Origin: Chromobacterium piscinae
GTDB taxonomy: Bacteria > Pseudomonadota > Gammaproteobacteria > Burkholderiales > Chromobacteriaceae
Reading direction: 5' to 3'
DNA length: 35,542 nt
NCBI RefSeq assembly: GCF_021129175.1
Contig: NZ_JAJOHV010000014.1
Location: 1 to 35,542 of the forward strand
Below, piece by piece: positions 13,607 through 21,226 of the stretch (its first letter is position 1; each line of letters starts with the position of its first letter). Both the position numbers and the translations under genes were made by a program. Under the pieces are notes generated by a model, which was given only the letters and a program-made list of their open reading frames with translations, was not told the DNA's origin and searched no databases.

Positions 13607-14335
13607 ATGACCGACATCACTCCCAATGTGCTGGCCGGCGACAAGCGGCTGTCGCCGCTGGCCGAACTGAGCCGGCGCCTGCAACGCATCGATCTGGCCC
13701 CCTTTCTGGTCTACCTGGTGGATCAGGTGGAGGCCGATTTCCTGCCGCTGCTGGCAGAGCAGCTGCACGTGGCCGGCGACGAGGGCTGGCAGCTGGCCGC
13801 CGACGAAGCGCAGCGGCGCGATCTGATCAAGCAGGCGATAGAACTGCACCGCTACAAGGGCACCCGCTGGGCCTTGCAGCGGGTATTGGCCACGCTGGGC
13901 CTGGATGGCCGCGTCAGCGAGTGGTTCGAGTACCAGGGCCGGCCCTTCCATTTCAAGATCGATCTCGACCTGTCCGGCCGCGGCCTGGGCGAAGCCACCT
14001 ACCAGGCGCTGCGGCAGATGCTGGACCAGTACCGCAACGCCCGTTCCCGGCTGGAGAGCCTGGACCTGCGGGTGGAGCTGCGCGAGCGGCTGCCGGTGGT
14101 CGCCGCGGTTTCCGCCGGCGGCGAGGTGGCCAGCGTCTATCCGCAGGCGCGGCGCGAACTGCGCCAGCAGGGACCGCTGCGTCTGGGCGCGGCCCATGGC
14201 GGCGTCGAAACCGTCACCGTTCTGCCTTGGCAGCGGGGACGGCTGGATGGCCAGGCTGCGCTGCGCTGGGGCATGGGCCTGCCGTGCCGGGAGGCGGTCA
14301 CGCTATATCCGCGCCCGCTTCAACTGATTTCCTAA
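13607..14335 (+). CDS. Tail protein I, copy 1 (gpI baseplate wedge/fibre adaptor)
   Basis: A 242-residue gpI-family protein, which in P2-type baseplates joins gpJ to the tail fibre. The family core is present: FLPLLAEQLHVAGDEGWQLA and IELHRYKGTRWALQRVLATL. After about residue 165 comes a copy-specific C-terminal domain (EVASVYPQARRELRQQGPLR). The start at 13607 is supported by the family's N-terminus; the ribosome site (aagg) is modest. No gpJ lies directly in front of it, which is unusual: it follows a fibre and its assembly protein. It is one of four gpI genes here. Its stop codon lies inside the conserved element at 14331. Confidence 0.88.
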   Translation: MTDITPNVLAGDKRLSPLAELSRRLQRIDLAPFLVYLVDQVEADFLPLLAEQLHVAGDEGWQLAADEAQRRDLIKQAIELHRYKGTRWALQRVLATLGLDGRVSEWFEYQGRPFHFKIDLDLSGRGLGEATYQALRQMLDQYRNARSRLESLDLRVELRERLPVVAAVSAGGEVASVYPQARRELRQQGPLRLGAAHGGVETVTVLPWQRGRLDGQAALRWGMGLPCREAVTLYPRPLQLIS

Positions 14336-14378
14336 ATCGCTTCAAAAGCCGCGTCCGCGGCGATTTGCAAATATGACG
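14331..14378 (+). promoter_or_regulatory. Conserved module-boundary element, copy B
   Basis: Second copy of the element: CCTAA at 14331-14335, a GCCGCG-tc-CGCGGC dyad at 14348-14361, and ATGACG from 14373. About 29 of the 40 bases after CCTAA agree with copy C. It precedes the decayed gpW and J-1, as copy C precedes the intact gpW and J-2, so the pair marks the start of the duplicated module. Confidence 0.55.
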
Positions 14379-14609
14379 TGACGATAACGGCTGCCGGCAT
14401 ACCGCGGCTGCTCCGGCTGCCGGTGGCGTGCGCCAGCGCGCGCAATGGAAGTCAGCCGGCGGCGTGATCCACGAAATCCAACGTAGACCCGCTAACAAAA
14501 CCCCTGATCCTGCGTTGCGCCCCCTTGTCGCACGGGTGGGCTCTGCCTGCGTCGGCGCGCCTTGGCTCAGGCTCTGTGCAAGGTTTTGTTAGCGACTCTT
14601 AGGCTGTAA
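14373..14609 (+). pseudogene. Remnant of a gpW (gp25-like) baseplate gene, deleted internally and interrupted
   Basis: The 60 bases at 14422-14481 align without gaps to 23912-23971, the 3' end of the intact gpW (about 78% identical by eye). Translated in the matching frame they read GGVRQRAQWKSAGGVIHEIQ, against GGAHLCAQWKLADGVIRETE in the intact copy. The last codons, ctt-agg-ctg-taa (14598-14609), follow after a 111-bp insertion and match the intact gene's LRL-stop. Roughly 290 bases of the body are gone. The product cannot be made. It shows that the J-1 module once had its own gpW. Confidence 0.8.
14487..14597. mobile_element. 111-bp MITE-like element with 16-bp terminal inverted repeats
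   Basis: Left end acccgctaacaaaacc (14487-14502) and right end ggttttgttagcgact (14582-14597) are inverted repeats matching at 14 of 16 positions. The flanks are cgtag (14482-14486) and cttag (14598-14602), a 5-bp target duplication with one mismatch. Removing the element and one flank restores the gpW reading frame end. There is no room for a transposase, so it would be a non-autonomous derivative. The ends resemble IS5-type termini, but this is an impression only. Confidence 0.75.
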
Positions 14610-14631
14610 GCCAACCGACAAGGACCCGTCC

Positions 14632-15921
14632 ATGAGCCCGAACCTCCCCGATCTGCCCGACTTGCCCATGGTCGATCCGGCCGCCGCCGCCAGCGCCATG
14701 GCCGACGCCTATCTGAAACTGGGCGGCCAGCAGCAATACCCCAAGCAAATGGCGCAACTGTTGACGGAAATGCTGGCCAACCGCCAGCCCGGACTCGCCG
14801 CCGCCGACCTGCCCAAATTCATCGACGACGACCCCAAAACCGTCGCCGCTCAGATGGCCGCCACCTATCAGGACATGGCCGGCAAGCGGCTGTATCCGGG
14901 CCAGGTGGAGCAGCTGCTGATTGATCTGTTCGCCTACCGCGAAAGCCTGGCGCGCGCCGCCTTCAACGATGCCGGAAGGCAAAACCTGGTGGCCTTCGCC
15001 CGCGCGCCGATGCTGGATTACCTGGGCGAACTGGTGGGCGTGGCGCGTCAGCCGGCCCAGGCGGCGACGGCGCGGGTGACGCTGACCTTTCCGGCCTATG
15101 TCGAAGGCGGGCCGAAGCAAGTGATTCTGCCCGCCGGCGCGCGCATCTCCGGCAATGCCGCGACACAGTTCCAGACCACCGCCCCGCTGGCGGTGAATTT
15201 GGCGGACAAGCCGCAGGATCTGGCCTGCGAGGTAGCGGCCACGGTGCCGGGCGAGGCGGGCAATCTGCCGCAGGCGGGCGATCTCAACCAGCTGCTGGAT
15301 GATCCCGGAGTCAAGGTGGAGGTGGCCGGAGCGGAGAAGCCGTGGGGCGGCGCCGAGGCGGAAGACGACGAGCATCTGCGCCAGCGCATCCGGCTGGCGC
15401 CAGAAGCCTATTCCTGGGGCTCGGCCAACCGCTACCGGCTGGCGGCGATGACGGCGGCCGCCGACGCGGCGGATGTGAGGGTGATTTCGCCGCGTCCGGA
15501 CGGCACGGTGCAAGTGGTGGTGCTGGGGAAAGACGGCGCGCCGTCGGCGGAAACCCTGCGCCGCGTCCGGACGGCGCTGGCGGACGACAAGGCCAGGATG
15601 ATCAACGACAGGATAGAGGTGGTACCGGCCGAGGTGGTGGATTACGCGATCCTGCTGGAGGTCGACGTGCTGACCACCCGCATCCCGGACCTGGTGTGCC
15701 GGATGGCGAAGGAACGCTGCCAGGGATACGCGGCCAATCTGGCCCGCAGGCTGGGCGGCGACATCGTGCCGTCGCAGATCAAGACTGCGCTGCACGACAT
15801 CGACGGCTTGTACGACGTGCGCGTGCTGGAGCCGGCCGACAAGCGGGTGCTGTCGTCGTCTCAATGGCCGCGCTGCGCGGCGGTGGAGGTGACGCTGGGA
15901 AGGATGGTGAGCGATGGCTGA
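14632..15921 (+). CDS. Baseplate assembly protein J, copy 1 (with duplicated N-terminal segment)
   Basis: A 429-residue baseplate J-family wedge protein (P2 gpJ/Mu gp47 type). Core blocks: LPKFIDDDPKTVAAQMAATY, AFNDAGRQNLVAFARAPMLD, AEDDEHLRQRIRLAPEAYSW, and the C-terminal GGDIVPSQIKTALHDIDGLY. Residues 15-52 repeat as 67-104 (offset 52), so the start carries an extra copy of the N-terminal helical segment that J-2 lacks. The central beta domain also differs from J-2. AAGGA precedes the ATG at 14632. The last eight bases overlap gpI-2, exactly as J-2 overlaps gpI-3. It appears intact although its gpW is destroyed. Confidence 0.9.
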   Translation: MSPNLPDLPDLPMVDPAAAASAMADAYLKLGGQQQYPKQMAQLLTEMLANRQPGLAAADLPKFIDDDPKTVAAQMAATYQDMAGKRLYPGQVEQLLIDLFAYRESLARAAFNDAGRQNLVAFARAPMLDYLGELVGVARQPAQAATARVTLTFPAYVEGGPKQVILPAGARISGNAATQFQTTAPLAVNLADKPQDLACEVAATVPGEAGNLPQAGDLNQLLDDPGVKVEVAGAEKPWGGAEAEDDEHLRQRIRLAPEAYSWGSANRYRLAAMTAAADAADVRVISPRPDGTVQVVVLGKDGAPSAETLRRVRTALADDKARMINDRIEVVPAEVVDYAILLEVDVLTTRIPDLVCRMAKERCQGYAANLARRLGGDIVPSQIKTALHDIDGLYDVRVLEPADKRVLSSSQWPRCAAVEVTLGRMVSDG

Positions 15922-17242
15922 GCTGCTGGTTCCCCCGCTGGCGGGCGACGCGCGCGGCCGGGCTTTCGACGCGCTGTCGGCGCGCAGCGCCGGCTTCGAC
16001 CTGTCGCCGGCGCTGATCTACCTGATCGACCAGGCGCCGGCCGAGCTCTTGCCCCTGCTGGCCGAGCAATTCAACGTGGTCGGCCCGCTGTGGGCCTACC
16101 TGCCCGATGACGCGGCCAAGCGGCGCGCGATCAAGGAGTCGGCGGCGTGGCACCGGGCCAAGGGCTCGCCCTGGTCGGTGGAGGCCGCGCTGTCGTGGGC
16201 GGGTTACGCGGGCAAGGTGGAGGACGCCACCGCGCCGGCCACCCGCTGGGCGGAATTCCAGCTGGAGCTGGACGCGCCGGTGGATGGCGACGCCTTGCTG
16301 ACGGTGCTGGAGTTGGCCCGTTTCGCCGCGCCGGCTCGCTCGCACCTGGCGCGGCTGTACGGCGGCTACGACCGCCGCGTGCTGAACGCGTCGAGCGGCG
16401 ACCGCTGGTCGGATGCTTTCCTGTCGGACGATTCCGGCGTGTGGCGCGACGGCGTGCAGCTGAGTTTTGGCCGACGGCGGCCGCTGTTCTCGGTTTGCCC
16501 GGCGGCGGCCTCCGGGTTGGGGCGCCGGCGCGTGCATGCGTCGCGCACGCTCTACCCGGACATGCTGCGCTATGGCACCGCCCACTTCGGCGACGCGCCG
16601 GTGCTCAACCATCCGGTAATGCGCAGCCGCCTGATCGGCCTGGGCAACAAAGAGGGATTGCGCGATCCGGTGATCCTGGCCGGCAATCCGCCCTCGCCCA
16701 GATGGACCGGCGGCTGGGACGACAGGACATGGGGACGCTGGCTGCCGATGACGCCGCACCGGCGCACCGCCCGCGCCGCCTTGGTGCTGTCCGGCGACAC
16801 GCGGCTGGGCGAGCCCAACACCCGCTTCGGCGGCTGGGCTGAAACCGCGGCCGGGCGCTTCGTCTGGTCCGACTCCGCATGCAAATTGTCCGATTTCGAC
16901 CCCGGCCGCGCGCGCCTGGTCATCGAAGCCGTCGAAGTGGCCGTGCATGGCCTGGCGGCGGTCCGGCCCGACGATGGCGACGCGATGGGCGCGCGCACTA
17001 CCCGACGTTCGTTGCACGCCGGCCAGATCGACTGGCGCGGCGCGATCCGGATGGACGGCGGGCTGCGCTGGTCGGACCGGCCGCTGGCCGAATCCGCCGG
17101 TTGGCGGCTGGAGTACCGGCTGACTACCGGCGCCGCCGCCGGGCTCGGCCCGCGCGCCGACCGCTATGGCTGGCGCGGCCGCTGGGATGACCGGCGCTGG
17201 CGCGGAGATCTCTCTCTCACCCACCAAACCTTAACCACCTGA
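15914..17242 (+). CDS. Tail protein I, copy 2, with long C-terminal extension
   Basis: A 442-residue protein whose first 150 residues are a diverged gpI (ELLPLLAEQFNVVGPLWAYL, WHRAKGSPWSVEAALSWAGY). The invariant HRYKG of the other copies is HRAKG here. The remaining 290 residues are Trp/Arg/Asp-rich, with similar turns at 268 (WDDRTWGRW) and 424 (WDDRRWRG) and a related segment near 164 (RWSDAFLSDDSGVWRDG). I do not recognise this extension. It may be an adaptor for the unusual tip proteins encoded next. It overlaps J-1 by eight bases, and the ribosome site (gaagga) is inside J-1. Confidence 0.78.
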   Translation: MAELLVPPLAGDARGRAFDALSARSAGFDLSPALIYLIDQAPAELLPLLAEQFNVVGPLWAYLPDDAAKRRAIKESAAWHRAKGSPWSVEAALSWAGYAGKVEDATAPATRWAEFQLELDAPVDGDALLTVLELARFAAPARSHLARLYGGYDRRVLNASSGDRWSDAFLSDDSGVWRDGVQLSFGRRRPLFSVCPAAASGLGRRRVHASRTLYPDMLRYGTAHFGDAPVLNHPVMRSRLIGLGNKEGLRDPVILAGNPPSPRWTGGWDDRTWGRWLPMTPHRRTARAALVLSGDTRLGEPNTRFGGWAETAAGRFVWSDSACKLSDFDPGRARLVIEAVEVAVHGLAAVRPDDGDAMGARTTRRSLHAGQIDWRGAIRMDGGLRWSDRPLAESAGWRLEYRLTTGAAAGLGPRADRYGWRGRWDDRRWRGDLSLTHQTLTT

Positions 17243-17255
17243 GGAAAACAACCTT

Positions 17256-17738
17256 ATGGCAACCCTGACCCATAGCGGTCGCGCCGCGTTGGCCGCCGCG
17301 CTGGCGTCCCAGACCCTGCATTTCGCCTGGGGCATCGGCCAGGCGGCTTGGGACGACAAGCCCGTTCCCGAACCGATAGACGCTACGGCGCTGGTGTCGG
17401 AAGTAGGCCGCCGCCTGATCACCGAGGTGCGCTTCGTCACCGAAGACCCGGCCGGCGAAATCGTCGTCCCCACCGGCCGCTACCGCGTTTCCAACGATCC
17501 GACGCGCCATTTGCTGCTGCGCATCGCCTTCGAGTTCGGCGACGCGCCGGCCTCGGTGATCCGCGAAGTCGCCGTTTTCGCCGGCAGCAAGACCCAGCCC
17601 GATCTGCCGGCCGGCCAGCGCTACTTCACGCCAGACCAGATCGCCGCCCCCGGCATTTTGGTCGCGCTGGAACGCATCACCCCTATCCACCGTTCGCCGG
17701 CCACCCGCGAAACCTTCGAACACGTCATCTCCCTGTAA
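17256..17738 (+). CDS. Phage tail-tip protein of unknown function (upstream of DUF4815 gene)
   Basis: A 160-residue protein starting TLTHSGRAALAAALASQTLH and containing FAWGIGQAAWDD, GRYRVSNDPTRHLLLRIAFE and IREVAVFAG. This layout, a short N-terminal helix, a beta body and an IREV(A/G)VF motif, is like the baseplate-docking domain of fibre 1 (FTIREVGVFD). It is probably a short adaptor of the same fold without a fibre shaft. It lies between gpI-2 and the DUF4815 gene with GAGGA upstream. No catalytic motif is seen. The exact role is unknown. Confidence 0.6.
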   Translation: MATLTHSGRAALAAALASQTLHFAWGIGQAAWDDKPVPEPIDATALVSEVGRRLITEVRFVTEDPAGEIVVPTGRYRVSNDPTRHLLLRIAFEFGDAPASVIREVAVFAGSKTQPDLPAGQRYFTPDQIAAPGILVALERITPIHRSPATRETFEHVISL

Positions 17739-17749
17739 GGATTGCAGCC

Positions 17750-19690
17750 ATGTCCAACATGCCAGACGGTTACTACAACCGTTTCGATCCGGCCAAGCAT
17801 TTCGACGCCCACCTGTTCCGGGCGAGCTATGCGGTGCAAGCGGCCGAGTTCAATGAAGTCCAGTCCAGCCTGTCCGCCCGCATCCAGGGCGTGGCCGACG
17901 CGATGTTCCGCGACGGCAACGTGGTGCGCGACGCCCGCGTGGTGGTGCACGCCGACAGCGGCCAGGCCGTTTGCGAGGCCGGCGCCGTCTATCTGAAGGG
18001 CGCGGTGCGCGGCGTGGCGCCCAAGCAGCTGACGATTCCCGTGGTCGGCGTGGTCGCCATCGGCCTGTATCTGCAGGAATCGGTGGTGACCGAGCTGGAA
18101 GACCCCAGCCTGCGCGATCCGGCGGTGGGCGCGCGCAACTACCAGGAAGCCGGCGCCGCGCGGCTGAAGGTGGAGGCGGTGTGGGGCTTCGCCGGCGATG
18201 GTCAGGCCGGCGAGTTCTTCCCGGTCTACCAGGTGGAAAACGGCGTGCTGCGCGCCAAGGAGCCGCCGCCGCAGCTGGACGGCGTCACTCAGGCGCTGGC
18301 GCGTTACGACCGCGACAGCTCGGGCGGCTCCTATGTGGTGTCCGGCCTGGCCGTGGCCGCCGCCGCCGATTTGCCCGGCGGCGAGCAGGTCTACACCGTC
18401 AGCGAGGGCCGCGCCCGCGTCAACGGCTACGGCGTGGAGCTGAGCACCTCGCGGCGCCTGGTCTACCCGGCCGCCGCCGATCTGCGGCCCATCGACAGCG
18501 AGCCGCATACCAGCGCCAGCGCCGGCGCCCAGCGCATCAATGTCGACCGCGCGCCCATCGCCGTGATCAGCCAGGTGCGCATCACCAAGGAAGTCACCGC
18601 CACGCTGACCCATGGCGGCTATACCGGCGCCCAGGACCCGCTGCCGGACACCTCCGTGATCTCGGTGCTGGAAGTGAAGCAGGGCGGCACCATCTACGCC
18701 GCCGGCACCGATTACAAGCTCAGCGCCGGCAAGCTGGACTGGAGCCTGCCGGGCAACGAGCCGGCGCCGGGCAGCACCTACACGGTCCGCTACCAATTCA
18801 TCGCCGCGGCGCAGCCCACCCAATCCGACGCTACCGGCTTCACTGTGGAAGGCGCGGTGGCCGGCACCCTGGTGCTGGTCAGCTATAGCCAGAAACTGCC
18901 GCGCATCGACCGCCTGGCCATCGGCGCCGACGGCGAGCTGGTGTGGATCAAGGGCGTGGCCGCCGACTGGAATCCGCAGCCGCCGGCGGTGCCGGCGTCC
19001 TTGCTGCCGCTGGCTTCCGTCATCCAGAGCTGGACCCGCGACCGCTTGGTCAGCAACGACGGCGTGCGGGTGGTGCCGATGTCCGACCTGGCCGGGTTGC
19101 AAGGCCGGCTGGACCGGATGGCCGAGCTGATCGCCCAGCAGCGGTTGACTTCGGACGCTCAGCTGCGCGAAGCCGGCGCCAAGAAGGGCCTATTCGTCGA
19201 TCCCTTCCTGTCCGACGGCATGCGCGACGCCGGCATCGTCCAGGCCGCGGCCATCGTCGGCGGCGAGCTGACCCTGCCCATCGCCGCCAGCGCCTCCTCC
19301 GTGCCCAACGACGTGTCCGACCGGACCAGCCTGGCTTTCAGCCTGGCTCCGGCGCTGGAACAGCCGATGCGCACCGGCAGCATGAAGATCAACCCCTATC
19401 TCGCCTTCGACCCGCTGCCGGCCGCGGTGACGCTGACGCCGGCGCTGGACCGCTGGACCGAGCTGCAGACCAGCTGGGCCAGCCCGCTGACCGAGCGCCT
19501 GACGATAGGCAGCGGCAACCGCTCCAGCGTCAGCCAGACCACCACCGACGCGCTGCTGTCCACCAGCCGCAAGCCTATCGAAACCCTGCGCTCCATCGAG
19601 GTGCGCTTCAGCGTGTCCGGTTTCGGCCCCAACGAAGCCCTGTCCAGCCTCAAGTTCGACGGCATCAGCGTCGCGCCCGCCGCCCAGTAA
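17750..19690 (+). CDS. DUF4815-type phage tail protein
   Basis: A 646-residue protein resembling the DUF4815 family, found beside baseplate and fibre genes in some myophages. The N-terminus is characteristic (DGYYNRFDPAKHFDAHLFRA, then AAEFNEVQSSLSARIQGVAD). The first half continues with beta-rich domains (residues about 60-330), and a helical segment occurs around 455-475 (LQGRLDRMAELIAQQRLTSD). The C-terminal region (KKGLFVDPFLSDGMRDAGIV onwards) recalls large-phage tail-tip proteins. A longer open frame extends upstream to 17348 but overlaps the previous gene; the ATG at 17750 with AAGGA is the real start. It probably builds a stalk or tip in the J-1 module. Confidence 0.72.
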   Translation: MSNMPDGYYNRFDPAKHFDAHLFRASYAVQAAEFNEVQSSLSARIQGVADAMFRDGNVVRDARVVVHADSGQAVCEAGAVYLKGAVRGVAPKQLTIPVVGVVAIGLYLQESVVTELEDPSLRDPAVGARNYQEAGAARLKVEAVWGFAGDGQAGEFFPVYQVENGVLRAKEPPPQLDGVTQALARYDRDSSGGSYVVSGLAVAAAADLPGGEQVYTVSEGRARVNGYGVELSTSRRLVYPAAADLRPIDSEPHTSASAGAQRINVDRAPIAVISQVRITKEVTATLTHGGYTGAQDPLPDTSVISVLEVKQGGTIYAAGTDYKLSAGKLDWSLPGNEPAPGSTYTVRYQFIAAAQPTQSDATGFTVEGAVAGTLVLVSYSQKLPRIDRLAIGADGELVWIKGVAADWNPQPPAVPASLLPLASVIQSWTRDRLVSNDGVRVVPMSDLAGLQGRLDRMAELIAQQRLTSDAQLREAGAKKGLFVDPFLSDGMRDAGIVQAAAIVGGELTLPIAASASSVPNDVSDRTSLAFSLAPALEQPMRTGSMKINPYLAFDPLPAAVTLTPALDRWTELQTSWASPLTERLTIGSGNRSSVSQTTTDALLSTSRKPIETLRSIEVRFSVSGFGPNEALSSLKFDGISVAPAAQ

Positions 19691-19699
19691 GGAGAAACC

Positions 19700-20908
19700 A
19701 TGCCTCTCAATGCCAACAGCGCCGGCCTGCTCGCCGGCAAGTTCACCATCCCGCCCGGCGTACCGGCCGGCGTCAAGCGCGTCGAGTTCGTCGGCGCCGG
19801 CGGCAGCCGCGGCGAGGCGGTCTTTGTCGGCCAGGGCGAGCTGCAGACCGAGCTGCGCCGCCAGATCACCCGCATCACCGAAACCCGCTGGCAGGTGGAC
19901 CCGCTGGCGCAGACCTTCACGCTGAACGCCGACACCCAGCTGGGCGGCATCGAGCTGTGGTTCACCGCCAAGGGCGCCAGCCCGGTGGCGGTACAGATCC
20001 GCGAAACCACTACCGGGGTGCCGTCCCGCGCGGTGCTGGCCGAAGCCCACCTGCAGCCGGCCGACATCGTCCTGTCCGGCCCCACCCGCATCCAGTTCGC
20101 CGCGCCGGTGAACCTGCAGGGCAGCGTCGAGTACGCGCTGGTGGTGCTGTGCGACGACGCCGACGCCGCGCTGGCCATCGCCGAGCTGGGCAAGTGGGAC
20201 AACAGCGCCGGCCGCTGGGTGACCAGCCAGCCCTACCAGGTGGGCGTGCTGCTGTCATCCAGCAACGCCAGCAGCTGGACTGCGCACCAGGACCGCGACA
20301 TGGCCTTCCGCCTGCTGGCGGCCAGCTACGCGGTGACCGCCAGGACCGTCGACCTGGGCAAGGTCGACGTGAAGAACGCCACCGACCTGATGCTGTTGTC
20401 GCTGTCCGACAGCCCGTCAGCCGCCGCCCGCGTCGAATACAGCCTGGGCCTGCCCGACGGCAGCGCGGTGCAGGTGGCCGACGGCCAGCCGGTGCGCCTG
20501 CCTGCCCCGCTGAGCGGCCAGGTCGGCGTCTCCGCCCGCCTGCTCGGCACCGAGAGCGCGTCGCCGGTGCTGTTTCCCGGCACCCAGCTGGTCAGCGGCC
20601 AGATCGCGCAAAGCGCCGACTACGTCAGCCGTGCCATTCCGGCCGGCAACAACGCCCGGGTGCGGGTGGTGTTCGACGCGCTGATCCCGGCCGGTGCCAG
20701 CGTGACGGCTGCCGCCTCCGGCATCGACGACGGCGATGTTTTCCAGGCGGTGGCCTACCAGGGCAGCAAGCCGCTGGGCGATGGCTGGATGGAAATGACG
20801 CACGAGCTGGCTTCCATCAGCGAGGCGATGGTCCGGGTCAAGCTGACCTTGTCCGGCAACAGCGCCGCCCGGCCGCGCGTGCGCAATCTGCGCGTGATCG
20901 TGCTGTAA
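19700..20908 (+). CDS. Phage tail-tip/fibre base protein (DPLAQTF type)
   Basis: A 402-residue beta-rich protein. Around residues 70-160 it has WQVDPLAQTFTLNADTQLGG, GIELWFTAKGASPVAVQIRE and GSVEYALVVLCDDADAALAI. This DPLAQTF / VxIRE / EYALV pattern is one I associate with structural proteins that accompany DUF4815 proteins in large myophages. The rest is sandwich-like beta sequence ending RPRVRNLRVIVL. It starts nine bases after the DUF4815 gene with AAGGAGA, so the two are probably made and used together. Function beyond a structural role is unknown. Confidence 0.65.
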   Translation: MPLNANSAGLLAGKFTIPPGVPAGVKRVEFVGAGGSRGEAVFVGQGELQTELRRQITRITETRWQVDPLAQTFTLNADTQLGGIELWFTAKGASPVAVQIRETTTGVPSRAVLAEAHLQPADIVLSGPTRIQFAAPVNLQGSVEYALVVLCDDADAALAIAELGKWDNSAGRWVTSQPYQVGVLLSSSNASSWTAHQDRDMAFRLLAASYAVTARTVDLGKVDVKNATDLMLLSLSDSPSAAARVEYSLGLPDGSAVQVADGQPVRLPAPLSGQVGVSARLLGTESASPVLFPGTQLVSGQIAQSADYVSRAIPAGNNARVRVVFDALIPAGASVTAAASGIDDGDVFQAVAYQGSKPLGDGWMEMTHELASISEAMVRVKLTLSGNSAARPRVRNLRVIVL

Positions 20909-20918
20909 GGAGGGGGCG

Positions 20919-21212
20919 ATGGACAATCAGACCCCCCATCTGAACCTGCCGCTGCCGAATCCTGGCAACAGTCTGGCCGAGGATGTGCTGCGGATACGCG
21001 ACGCTTTCACCGCGTTGGATCAGAAGATGGCCAGCCTGGACGCGCTGTTGTCCAGCGACGACCTGAACCTGGACACCGTCCAGGAGCTGGTGGCCGCCGT
21101 CAAGCGCGCCCGCGGCGACATCGACGCCGCGGCCGGCCAGTTTACCGAACAGAAGCGCATCGTCGACGCTCGGCTGCAAATCCTGACCGCGCTGGCCAGT
21201 GCCGGCCTGTAA
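20919..21212 (+). CDS. Small helical tail protein (fibre-attachment-like)
   Basis: A 97-residue protein. Its start, TPHLNLPLPNPGNSLAEDVL, is a pattern common at the beginning of fibre proteins that dock to the tail tip. It continues as a helix (RIRDAFTALDQKMASLDALL and VQELVAAVKRARGDIDAAAG). AAGGAGGGGG precedes it. It may be a detached fibre N-terminus serving the repeat fibre that follows. That is inference. Confidence 0.55.
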   Translation: MDNQTPHLNLPLPNPGNSLAEDVLRIRDAFTALDQKMASLDALLSSDDLNLDTVQELVAAVKRARGDIDAAAGQFTEQKRIVDARLQILTALASAGL

Positions 21213-21226
21213 AACCCGGAGGAACC

